A model generated the notes under the pieces. It made no database searches. It was not told where the DNA came from and was given only the letters and a program-made list of their open reading frames with translations. 64,000 bases of DNA, taken from the NCBI GenBank assembly GCA_020024555.1, contig JAHHTQ010000006.1:19999-83998 (forward strand), written 5' to 3'. The position numbers and the translations under genes were made by a program. The DNA comes from Angelakisella sp. Its GTDB lineage: Bacteria > Bacillota > Clostridia > Oscillospirales > Ruminococcaceae. The first letter of the stretch is position 1. Each line of letters begins with the position of its first letter. This document shows, one piece after another, positions 55,678 through 63,776 of the stretch.

Positions 55678-56538
55678 ATGAAAAAAGAAGCACAACTGCC
55701 ACCAACGGAAAGAATTGAAAAAATTGTTGCGGAAATAAAAAAACGAACAAAAAAAGATGCCTATAAATTAATAATAAACCCACAACTTACGCCCACTGTT
55801 TTTGACAGTAAATTTGGCGGATTGCCTTACTGGGATATGAGTAAACCCTATCCCACAAGTCCCGATGGCAAAAAAATGATTTTGCTTGCGCAAATTAATT
55901 TTGATAAATCTGATGTAAAAGAGCCTCTGCCACAGAGCGGTATGTTACAATTTTTTATTGCGCCAGATGATGTATATGGTATGAATTTTGATATGCCAGA
56001 TGCGCAGGATACTTTTCGTGTAGTGTATCACAAAGATATAGATACAACCGTAACAGCCGAACAAATACGGGCGCTGGGCGTAAGTGATGCGTCAAGTGAT
56101 ACTGACGAATACGAATATACACCAATATGCCAAGAAGTCGCAGTTGATATACAAGATACAATATCATATATGTCCGCAAGCAGTTATGAATTTGAAGATA
56201 TAGTTAAATCCATTGCGCAAGATTTATATGGAGATTATAAATGTAAGACATATTATGATTTTTTGACAAAAGAAGAAAACGATTATTTGTTTGAAGAAAT
56301 TGATACAATAGGACACAATATGTTGGGCTATCCGTTTTTTACGCAAGATGACCCACGATATAATGAAGAATATCGAAAATATGACACGGTACTGTTGCAA
56401 ATAGACTCAGAAATGGCTGATAAAGGCAAAGATTATGTACTATGGGGCGACTGCGGTGTGTGTAACTTCTTTATCTCGCAAGAAGATTTGAAAAACGGTG
56501 ATTTCAGCAAAGTTTTATATAACTGGGATTGTTGTTAA
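55678..56538 (+). CDS. YwqG (DUF1963) family protein
   Basis: A 286-residue soluble, acidic protein. KFGGLPYWDMSKPYPTSPDG with a following MILLAQINF and GMLQFFIAPDD are diagnostic of DUF1963. The end has the DTVLLQIDSE and VLWGDCGVCNFFIS pattern of the family. In Bacillus, ywqG lies in the ywqH-L toxin region. The biochemical role is unknown. AGAAAGAAGG ribosome site. Confidence 0.88.
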   Translation: MKKEAQLPPTERIEKIVAEIKKRTKKDAYKLIINPQLTPTVFDSKFGGLPYWDMSKPYPTSPDGKKMILLAQINFDKSDVKEPLPQSGMLQFFIAPDDVYGMNFDMPDAQDTFRVVYHKDIDTTVTAEQIRALGVSDASSDTDEYEYTPICQEVAVDIQDTISYMSASSYEFEDIVKSIAQDLYGDYKCKTYYDFLTKEENDYLFEEIDTIGHNMLGYPFFTQDDPRYNEEYRKYDTVLLQIDSEMADKGKDYVLWGDCGVCNFFISQEDLKNGDFSKVLYNWDCC

Positions 56539-56610
56539 AAAATAATATTTTTACGGTTTTTATTATTGCTTTTAATATTTATAAGTAAATTTTTTTAAAA
56601 AAACTATTGT

Positions 56611-56654
56611 AACTATTATAGTTCTATGATATATTAATAATGATAACTATTACT
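56611..56654. promoter_or_regulatory. Palindrome and Fur-like box before the flavin reductase gene
   Basis: AACTATTATAGTT (56611-56623) is a perfect palindrome. AATAATGATAACTATTACT (56636-56654) matches 14 of 19 positions of the Fur consensus. A metal- or peroxide-responsive regulator would suit a rubredoxin gene. The AT-rich context makes chance likely. Confidence 0.3.
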
Positions 56655-56670
56655 GAAAAGGGGTATTATT

Positions 56671-57303
56671 ATGGATAATAAAGCATTTTTTAAAATGAAC
56701 TATGGACTTTATATTGTTTCAACAAAATATGGCGAACAAGATGCAGGGTGTGTAATAAATACAGCCACACAAGTTACAGCTGAGCCAAAAAGACTTATGA
56801 TTGCAATTAATAAAGAAAACCATACCACAAGTTTGATAGAAAAAAGCGGATTATTTACAGTAGTTGCATTTACACAAAACGCTGATATGGATTTAATAGG
56901 CAAATTTGGTTTTCAGACAAGTAAAGATGTAAATAAATTTGAAGGTTTTAAATATGAAACCGATGAAAACGGAATTAAATACATTACCGAAAAAACAGCG
57001 GCAAGATTTACCTGTAAGGTATTTTCCAAAATTGACGTAGGCACACACTATTTATTCGTAGGCGATGTTACAAATGCTCAGATACTTTCTGATGATGAAC
57101 CTATGACATACGCCTATTACCACAAAGTAAAAAAAGGAGGCACTCCTCCGAAAGCATCTAGTTTCAATGAAGAAAAAAATGAAGAAAACGCTATGGGATT
57201 TAGATGTTCAGTGTGCGGATATGTGCATAATTCAGATACTCTGCCGGAAGATTTCGTTTGTCCTATTTGTAAACAACCCGCTTCTGTCTTTAAGAAAATT
57301 TAA
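56671..57303 (+). CDS. Flavin reductase-rubredoxin fusion (high molecular weight rubredoxin)
   Basis: A 210-residue protein. Residues 1-155 are a flavin reductase-like FMN-binding domain (INTATQVTAEPKRLMIAINK). A linker rich in Glu/Asn leads to a C-terminal rubredoxin domain (about 175-210) with CSVCGYVHN and CPICKQPASVF. The two CxxC pairs are close together, as in rubrerythrin-type domains. Such fusions pass electrons from NAD(P)H through FMN and iron to oxygen-reducing flavodiiron proteins in anaerobes, giving oxygen and NO protection. It stands alone here. AAAAGGGG ribosome site. Confidence 0.92.
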   Translation: MDNKAFFKMNYGLYIVSTKYGEQDAGCVINTATQVTAEPKRLMIAINKENHTTSLIEKSGLFTVVAFTQNADMDLIGKFGFQTSKDVNKFEGFKYETDENGIKYITEKTAARFTCKVFSKIDVGTHYLFVGDVTNAQILSDDEPMTYAYYHKVKKGGTPPKASSFNEEKNEENAMGFRCSVCGYVHNSDTLPEDFVCPICKQPASVFKKI

Positions 57304-57322
57304 TAAATATTTTTTTATAATC

Positions 57323-57363
57323 AAAAAGTAGGCGTATGGTTAATATCCATAGACCTACTTTTT
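57323..57363. terminator. Bidirectional rho-independent terminator
   Basis: AAAAAGTAGG pairs with CCTACTTTTT. An inner TATGG/CCATA stem extends the hairpin. It lies between convergent genes. Confidence 0.88.
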
Positions 57364-57375
57364 TGTTATCATAAA

Positions 57376-58317
57376 TTACATAGCTGTATTGTATTTAACC
57401 GTAACATTTACTTTACAAGGTCCACTGCCTACTTTGAATACTATTGTTCCCGCAAAGCTAACTCCAAAGTCTATTGTAAATGTGTTTCCGGAAGTTGTTA
57501 CTCCGTTTGGTACAGAAATAAACACTACCGGTTCATCTGACGGTGTAGGCACAACTGTAAAAGTAAGCGTAGCTCGTGAATTCATAATGTTTTGAATTTC
57601 AAAGCTTGTATCACTCTCTTTTATTATATTTATTATAGGCATATTAAAGTTCTTTTGAATTTGTATATCATTTATCGGCACACATTGTCTTGCTGTTGTT
57701 GTGGTAGTTGTGCTTGTTGTGCTTGTTGTTGATGTAGTCGTTGTTGTTGTAGTTGTGCTTGTTGTGGTTGTGCTCGTTGTAGTTGTGCTCGTTGTGGTTG
57801 TACTCGTTGTAGTTGTGCTCGTTGTAGTTGTGCTTGTTGTAGTTGTGCTTGTTGTAGTTGTGCTTGTTGTGGTTGTGCTTGTCGTGGTTGTGCTCGTGGT
57901 GGTTGTGCTTGTTGTGGTTGTACTCGTTGTAGTTGTGCTCGTTGTAGTTGTGCTTGTTGTGGTTGTACTTGTCGTGGTTGTGCTCGTGGTGGTTGTGCTT
58001 GTTGTAGTTGTACTCGTTGTAGTTGTGCTTGTTGTTGAAGTTGAACAGGTTTGACACAGACAATCACTAAACAATTCTAATTTTGATTGTAGTATTGTTT
58101 CAAGTTGTGTAATACTGTTCAACATATCTCCCACTGATTGATTTACGTCAAGCATTTCCTGTATAGTTATAGCATTAGCTATCGCTTTTTGTATTTTTTC
58201 TCCCTCTGCATTCAAAATGCTCGAAATTGCCGTTTGCTCCAATGCAACAGAAGTTATAATATCTGTTATGGCTTGCGAACGGGTAGAAGTACCTGGCTGA
58301 ATAACCGTCATTCCCAT
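57376..58317 (-). CDS. Thr/Ser-repeat exosporium-type surface protein
   Basis: A 313-residue protein in three parts. Residues 1-95 match the N-terminal helical domain of clostridial spore or exosporium proteins (ITSVALEQTAISSILNAEGE and a following TQLETILQSKLELF). A Cys-Thr-Ser boundary leads to a low-complexity block (about 95-210) of roughly 20 TTTTS units, a classic O-glycosylation scaffold. The C-terminal 100 residues form an Ig-like beta domain that ends near the last residue. There is no signal peptide, consistent with assembly inside the mother cell. A glycosyltransferase gene faces it across 141 bases. Strong AAGGAG ribosome site. Confidence 0.75.
   Translation of the reverse strand: MGMTVIQPGTSTRSQAITDIITSVALEQTAISSILNAEGEKIQKAIANAITIQEMLDVNQSVGDMLNSITQLETILQSKLELFSDCLCQTCSTSTTSTTTTSTTTTSTTTTSTTTTSTTTTSTTTTSTTTTSTTTTSTTTTSTTTTSTTTTSTTTTSTTTTSTTTTSTTTTSTTTTSTTTTSTTTTSTTTTTTTTSTTSTTSTTTTTTARQCVPINDIQIQKNFNMPIINIIKESDTSFEIQNIMNSRATLTFTVVPTPSDEPVVFISVPNGVTTSGNTFTIDFGVSFAGTIVFKVGSGPCKVNVTVKYNTAM
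57701..58045. repeat. 15-bp tandem repeat encoding TTTTS units
   Basis: About 20 copies of a 15-base unit (GTTGTAGTTGTGCTT with A/G, G/A and T/C changes on the plus strand). Substitutions are mostly at wobble positions, so the protein is constant while the DNA varies. Copy number is likely to differ between strains. Confidence 0.9.
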
Positions 58318-58458
58318 ATATAACCAACTCCTTAATATAAAATTGGGTTCTTATATCCTCACAATATAATATGTTTACAAAATTATCCTGTTACAAATTG
58401 CATAATATTAGCATAAGATAAATAGATTTTAATATATAACACAATTAGGGGGATAATT

Positions 58459-59745
58459 ATGAAAATTGCTTTACTTACAATGTTCAACGGACTTTCCACA
58501 ACTTACTCACTGGTTAATGTAGTTGCAGAACACATTAAAATGATATTAAATAATAATCACCAAGTAAAACTTATTGTGACCGACACATTAAATGACAACG
58601 AAAAATGGGGTATATATAAAGATGAACGGATAGAATGGTGTAAAATAGATACAGAGATTGACGGAGAAAGCATAAAATTATACGATTATTCAAATCCAAA
58701 GGATAAGCTACACAATAGTTTTTATAAAGAGGCTGATTTTTTTGCAAGTCAATTTGAAAATGTATTGAAAGATGTTGATGTATGTATGTTACACGATATT
58801 CTATATCAAGGGTGGAACTATGTATATAATATTGCAATAAGGAAAGCTCAGAAAAATTTACCTAAATTGAAATTTATTGCTTTTACCCATTCTTTTCCGG
58901 CAAATCGACCTATAAATCCCAAAAAAGATTTAGAAGGACGATATGTAGGTATGGAAAATACAGTTTTCGCCTATCCGTCGCATTCGGGACTTACTGCGCT
59001 TGCAAAACAATATAACGTAGCAGAAGGTAGCTGCCACACGGTTTATAATACTGTTCCGATTATTGAGTCGCTATGTGATGAAGTGCAGGACCTACACAAA
59101 AAAACAGATTTATTAACACCCGAAATATTGATTGTTTATCCGGCAAGACTGTCAACAGGCAAAAAATTTGAAAAAGTAGTGTCTCTCGCAGGCGCAATAA
59201 AAATTGCTTCCGAAAAAAGCGTCAAAGTAATATTTTGTGATTTTCCCTGTATGGATACTCCAAGCAAAGACTATAAAGAAGCTATTAACCTAGTAGGCAC
59301 AACCTACGGTCTAAATAAAAGTGATATCATTTTCACAAGCGAATATGGTTACCAAGACGGTTTTCCACGATATGCCGTACTTGATTTATTCACACTTTCA
59401 AACCTATATATATGTCCGTCATTTTCCGAAACCTTCGGCTTAACGGTTGCGGAGGCTGCAAGTAGGGGAAACTTTATTGTAGTAAATAAAGCTGTGCCCG
59501 CTTTGGAGGAAGTAGGCAAAATGCTCGGCGCATATTTTATGGAATGGGACGCAAGAAACTATGGTTTTGATACAAAACAAACATATACCCCAAACGAAAC
59601 CGCCTATGTACTCGAAAATGCCTCAAAAATTGTACAACTTATGAGGGAAAGCAATCCTATTAAAGCAAAAACCATTACACGAACAAGATTTAACAGTGAC
59701 TGGGTATGGAAAAATCAAATTGAACCTTTACTTCATAATAATTAA
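58459..59745 (+). CDS. Glycosyltransferase family 4
   Basis: A 428-residue GT-B enzyme. It starts KIALLTMFNGLSTTYSLVNV. The second domain has ILIVYPARLSTGKKFEK and SNLYICPSFSETFGLTVAEA, the donor-binding E-x7-E region. It is a cytoplasmic transferase. Placed divergently from the Thr/Ser-repeat protein, it is a candidate for glycosylating that repeat. A role in another polysaccharide is equally possible. AGGGGG ribosome site. Confidence 0.83.
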   Translation: MKIALLTMFNGLSTTYSLVNVVAEHIKMILNNNHQVKLIVTDTLNDNEKWGIYKDERIEWCKIDTEIDGESIKLYDYSNPKDKLHNSFYKEADFFASQFENVLKDVDVCMLHDILYQGWNYVYNIAIRKAQKNLPKLKFIAFTHSFPANRPINPKKDLEGRYVGMENTVFAYPSHSGLTALAKQYNVAEGSCHTVYNTVPIIESLCDEVQDLHKKTDLLTPEILIVYPARLSTGKKFEKVVSLAGAIKIASEKSVKVIFCDFPCMDTPSKDYKEAINLVGTTYGLNKSDIIFTSEYGYQDGFPRYAVLDLFTLSNLYICPSFSETFGLTVAEAASRGNFIVVNKAVPALEEVGKMLGAYFMEWDARNYGFDTKQTYTPNETAYVLENASKIVQLMRESNPIKAKTITRTRFNSDWVWKNQIEPLLHNN

Positions 59746-59892
59746 AATATACGAATAATTTTTTTATAAAATCAACTGTATTTTTTCATTTATATAATAT
59801 AAATTTATTTACTTATAAATAAAAGTATAATATAATTATTTTGTTATTAAAAAACTATATCAGTAAATATACAATTATATATAAGGAGATAT

Positions 59893-60768
59893 ATGGCGAA
59901 GTATTTTAACTCTAATGATAAAAGTGAAAAACTTGAAAGAGATAATCTGAGTGATTTTTTAGAACAACTGTCATTTCATGTAAACAGTGTGGGCGTATGG
60001 CGAAACAATAAAGCAAATCTTGCAAACTACACCATTAATGACGTCGAATTTATATTTTATAAACGTGGTGAAGGTAAAACAAATATTATGGGTACAGAGT
60101 ATTACTGCAAAACAAATGACCTTATGGTACTTGAACCTATGCAACTATATACTTCCGTAAATGATGAAAATATAAAGACAGAATATTATTTTATACACTT
60201 TGATGTAGACCCTGTTTTGCAGCTTAAACCTTTTTTGAAATACTTTAAGTATCCTGTTACCACTATTGAAAATCCCGAAAGGATTTTAACCTTATTCAAA
60301 CTGATTAATGAAGAAGTAAAAGACAGAAAACAAGGCTATGTAAGTAATATAAACGCTTTGATAAAACAAATGTGCATAGAAGTTCTACGCAATCAAAAAA
60401 ACAATACGTATGATATACACACCACATATTACACACAAAACATCTCAGAAATGTTTGTTGATAAATGTATTTCCTATATCAGCAATAACTTAAAAGGAGA
60501 TTGCTCAGTTAAAACGCTAAGCAAACACTTCAATGTTTCAAATAATTATTTATATAAATCATTTATGAGCGTGCTGAATGAGTCACCAAGCAAATATGTA
60601 ACAAGAATGCGTATGTGGCGTGCAAAATCTCTGCTACTTACCGATTTATTCACAATAGAAGAAATTTCGGAAGAAGTTGGATATCCCACTCTTTCCCATT
60701 TTTCAAGAGTATTTAAAGAAAATGTAAATTGCAGCCCACGTGAATTCCGAAAACAAAATATGCTGTAA
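59893..60768 (+). CDS. AraC family transcriptional regulator
   Basis: A 291-residue regulator. An N-terminal cupin-like effector domain (about 35-170; FIFYKRGEGKTNIMGTEYYC) precedes two helix-turn-helix motifs (about 195-290): LSKHFNVSNNYLYKSFMSV and IEEISEEVGYPTLSHFSRVF, ending SPREFRKQ. Target genes are unknown. The adjacent reductase gene is convergent and the GT4 gene lies upstream. AAGGAG ribosome site. Confidence 0.93.
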   Translation: MAKYFNSNDKSEKLERDNLSDFLEQLSFHVNSVGVWRNNKANLANYTINDVEFIFYKRGEGKTNIMGTEYYCKTNDLMVLEPMQLYTSVNDENIKTEYYFIHFDVDPVLQLKPFLKYFKYPVTTIENPERILTLFKLINEEVKDRKQGYVSNINALIKQMCIEVLRNQKNNTYDIHTTYYTQNISEMFVDKCISYISNNLKGDCSVKTLSKHFNVSNNYLYKSFMSVLNESPSKYVTRMRMWRAKSLLLTDLFTIEEISEEVGYPTLSHFSRVFKENVNCSPREFRKQNML

Positions 60769-60770
60769 CA

Positions 60771-60824
60771 AAAAAATCACCCTTATTCGATAACTTATCC
60801 GTTATCTGTAAGAGTGATTTTTTT
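60771..60824. terminator. Bidirectional rho-independent terminator
   Basis: AAAAAATCACCCTTA pairs with TAAGAGTGATTTTTTT with one mismatch. An inner GATAAC/GTTATC stem lies in the loop. It separates AraC from the reductase gene. Confidence 0.88.
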
Positions 60825-60840
60825 ATTGATGATTTTTCTA

Positions 60841-62706
60841 TTATGCTGCGGCTTGTGTCAAACAATCAGCAACTGCGTCCATAATGCGATTACTTGTAAG
60901 TGTTGCGCCCGTAACTGTATCTATGTCAACAGAGTTTGATGAAACAATGTTCTTTGGTATACTTTCCAAAGCATTTTTTGCGATTGCCTCTGTTTCGTGT
61001 TGCTCTACAAGGATTACTTCTGATATTTTGCCTTCTGCGATTGTTGTTTTTACAGTAAGGTCACCCTCTTGACCTTTTACTGTCGCTGTATATTCACCGT
61101 CTTTTAGTTTTGTTGACATATCAAAACGTGTTGTTTTTTGTGGAGCTTCTTCTCTTTTGCCAACCGGTGATGGTTTTTTCTCATTACCCAGAATATAGTC
61201 AGCGGCGCTTTGACCTGCAATACGTCCCCATGTAAATGCGTTTGAAATTGTAAAGCCCATATATGCGGAGTTTGCTGCTGCTTCACCTGCAACATACAGT
61301 CCTTCTATTGAAGAACCGTCTGCACGGATTACTTCTGCCCAATCATTACGGGCAACACCGCCGTATGTAATAATTTCACAAGGAACAACAGATACTGCAA
61401 CATAAGGAGCTTTTAGCGCTGTCAAACCTTCTTCTGCTGTACGTTTAAATTCAGAATCAAATTTTGCGTCTACTGATTTATTATAATTATCAATAGTAGC
61501 TTTTAGTCCTTCAACGTCAACACCTGTCAGTTGAGCCAATTCTTCCACTGTGTTTGCTTTTATAAATTCCATATCCGAAGATCTTTTTACTTTGTATTCA
61601 TTAATTGCAGCTTCGTCTGAAATTGCCCATACATATCCCAAACCATCTTTGTGCATCTGGTCAAAGATAGGACTGTTAAGGTCTTGTGACATATATCCTT
61701 GCGCGCGTTCATTTACAAAACGTTTACCCTCTGCGCCAACAAGAATAAGGTTTGGAAGTTTGTTGATAAAGTTTGAAATAGCCGCGCTTGCTGATGTACC
61801 GTTATGCTCAGACATTATTTCATAGTCTTTAAGTACTGCCATCAAGTGACTTGTATGTGTAATAGCCGCGCCAATGTTGTTTGCCATAACCAAACCGTCA
61901 CCTGTGCAAGAACCAAAACCTATTCCGTAAGTACCATCAAATTCAGGGTCCAAACGAACTGTCAATTCAGGGTTATTTGCGTAACCGCCTGTGGCAATCA
62001 TTATAGCTTTTGCGCCTATTGTCATTTCACCGTCTTTTGTTTTGCATTTTACAGCGACTGCTTTGCCTGTTTCGTCTGTCAAAATTTCTGTTGCGCTTGT
62101 TTCTGTCATTACTTCTATTCCTGCTTTATCAAGGGCAGTTTGGAAAGGGTTTAACATACCTTGTCCGCCACCCTCAACAACGTGCATCATTTCAAGCGGA
62201 CCATATCCAACTCTTACGTCTGTTTTGAACGGAACTGCCAAACGGTCAACCAACCAGTCAATAGTTTGACCACTGCGTTCTACTGTAACTTTCGCCAAGT
62301 TTTTATCAAGACGATAAGTTGCGTTTTTCATAAGATTGTTATACATCTCTTCAAAGTTTGTTTCAACTGACGGTTCTGCTTTTTGTACTTTTGATTGATA
62401 ACCTGCTATCATACCTTGTGATATAAATGTTGTACCACCGATTGTTGCCAGTTTTTCAAGAATAAGTACATCTTTTACGCCATTATCGCTTGCCTCAATA
62501 GCGGCTGCCAATCCGGCAGCGCCTGCGCCGATAACCAAGAAATCAACATTTTTATCATATTTTGTTTCTTTCTCTTGTGTTGTCTCATTTGTTGTTTGTG
62601 ATGAAGATGTGTTTGACTCTGTCATTGTAGGTTTTTCGTTTGCGCAGCCTACGAATGATGTCAGTATTAGCGAACAAGCCAATACTATACTAAATATTTT
62701 CTTCAT
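60841..62706 (-). CDS. Flavinylated FAD-dependent reductase lipoprotein (FMN domain last)
   Basis: A 621-residue relative of 53415-55145 with reversed domain order. The lipoprotein signal ends in FVGC. FAD_binding_2 occupies about 45-500 (VIGAGAAGLAAAIEASDNG; GLYVAGEAAANSAYMG), and the FMN-binding domain lies at about 535-621 with VTGATLTS. The start is ATG 62706, with AAAGGAGGG just upstream. A longer frame from 62733 would swallow that site. It probably reduces an organic acid acceptor outside the membrane. A different domain order from the other copy suggests a separate subfamily and substrate. Confidence 0.93.
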   Translation of the reverse strand: MKKIFSIVLACSLILTSFVGCANEKPTMTESNTSSSQTTNETTQEKETKYDKNVDFLVIGAGAAGLAAAIEASDNGVKDVLILEKLATIGGTTFISQGMIAGYQSKVQKAEPSVETNFEEMYNNLMKNATYRLDKNLAKVTVERSGQTIDWLVDRLAVPFKTDVRVGYGPLEMMHVVEGGGQGMLNPFQTALDKAGIEVMTETSATEILTDETGKAVAVKCKTKDGEMTIGAKAIMIATGGYANNPELTVRLDPEFDGTYGIGFGSCTGDGLVMANNIGAAITHTSHLMAVLKDYEIMSEHNGTSASAAISNFINKLPNLILVGAEGKRFVNERAQGYMSQDLNSPIFDQMHKDGLGYVWAISDEAAINEYKVKRSSDMEFIKANTVEELAQLTGVDVEGLKATIDNYNKSVDAKFDSEFKRTAEEGLTALKAPYVAVSVVPCEIITYGGVARNDWAEVIRADGSSIEGLYVAGEAAANSAYMGFTISNAFTWGRIAGQSAADYILGNEKKPSPVGKREEAPQKTTRFDMSTKLKDGEYTATVKGQEGDLTVKTTIAEGKISEVILVEQHETEAIAKNALESIPKNIVSSNSVDIDTVTGATLTSNRIMDAVADCLTQAAA

Positions 62707-62858
62707 ATATAACCCTCCTTTAATAAAGTACAACTATGATATCATTTTGACAAAATTTTGTCTTATCGATTTCTTTAAAAAATTTACCTATTTCGATATA
62801 ACAAAACATTAAAATACAAATATAATTGTAAATTTTAATCTGAATTAGTTGTAATAAA

Positions 62859-62885
62859 CAAATATATGTATAATTTTGTCGATAT
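62859..62885 (+). promoter_or_regulatory. Possible sigma-28-like promoter of the FMN lipoprotein
   Basis: CAAA, 15 bases, GTCGATAT: the same -10 octamer as the two sites at 6781 and 21360, with one mismatch in the -35. A TATAAT (62869-62874) overlaps it, so a sigma-A promoter is an alternative. Confidence 0.35.
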
Positions 62886-62999
62886 TTATTACTAAATGTC
62901 CATTGATTTCATATAATATATTTATTATAATTTTAACGTAATTATTTTAAAATGTATTATAGAATACAATAACTTATAAAAATGATTGGAGAAAAGAAT

Positions 63000-63386
63000 A
63001 TGAAAAATGTATTCAAAAAAGTTTCAGCAGTAGCTATCGTTTGCGCGCTTGCTGTATCAATGGTTGCATGTGGCGGCAAAGAAGAAACAGGCGCATACAA
63101 AGCAGGTACATACACAGCAAAAGCGACAGGTATGGCTGAAATGACAGTAACTGTTACTGTTTCAGAAACAGAAATTACAGACATCAAAATTGAACATACA
63201 GAGACACCTGAAATAGGCGGCCCTGTTATCGAAGACTTCACAAAAAAGATTAAAGAAATTCAAGGTCTTGGTATTGATACAGTATCAGGCGCTACACTTA
63301 CATCAAACGCTGTAATCAATGGCGTTGCAGACTGCCTAGAACAAGCAGGCGCTGATGTAGAGGCTCTTAAAGCTATCAAAGGCTAA
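63000..63386 (+). CDS. Small FMN-binding lipoprotein
   Basis: A 128-residue protein. The lipoprotein signal ends in MVAC (Cys at about residue 18), and a single FMN-binding domain carries VSGATLTS, the site of covalent FMN attachment. ATG at 63000 is chosen because GGAGAA lies just before it. An ATG at 62982 would place that site inside the gene. It probably acts as a surface electron carrier for the reductase encoded divergently at 60841-62706. An ApbE flavin transferase must be elsewhere in the genome. Confidence 0.9.
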   Translation: MKNVFKKVSAVAIVCALAVSMVACGGKEETGAYKAGTYTAKATGMAEMTVTVTVSETEITDIKIEHTETPEIGGPVIEDFTKKIKEIQGLGIDTVSGATLTSNAVINGVADCLEQAGADVEALKAIKG

Positions 63387-63414
63387 TACTTAATTTTAAA
63401 ATTTGACTATCGAA

Positions 63415-63455
63415 AGCCATACTTCTTAACGCAATAGGAAGTATGGCTGTTTTAC
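63415..63455 (+). terminator. Rho-independent terminator
   Basis: AGCCATACTTC pairs with GAAGTATGGCT, followed by GTTTTACTTTT. Confidence 0.82.
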
Positions 63456-63638
63456 TTTTATCGATATTCCTGAAAACTTGTACCTGGAAGCCTTTTGTAA
63501 AATAACATTGATTTTAAGCTTTTGTATGGCAATCAATATTATTGCTTATTTATTACACAAAGCTTATCTATATTGGTGTAAATATTTTAAAAATCTTTTC
63601 AAGTGAAGTAGATTTTACTTATACAAAATAATAAAAAA

Positions 63639-63696
63639 ATCCTTCTATGATAATTTAAAATTGGTCTGGCAACCATAATAAAAATCATAGAAGGAT
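63639..63696 (-). terminator. Terminator for leftward transcription from the right edge
   Basis: ATCCTTCTATGAT pairs perfectly with ATCATAGAAGGAT. On the minus strand a T7 tract follows directly. No leftward gene is in the window here, so it should end a transcript that crosses the 98-bp repeats. Confidence 0.7.
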
Positions 63697-63776
63697 AAGT
63701 CATTAAAAACATAGACAGTATATCACATATAACTAAAAATTGCAAATATCTTAAAACTATCTATATCATAAACTTT

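Noticed and set aside
57668..58067. Long open frames on both strands rich in Asn/His, Gln/Arg or Val/Leu
   Set aside because: They are out-of-frame readings of the 15-bp repeat. A 15-base unit free of stops stays open in several frames. Only the TTTTS frame has a ribosome site and sensible flanking domains.
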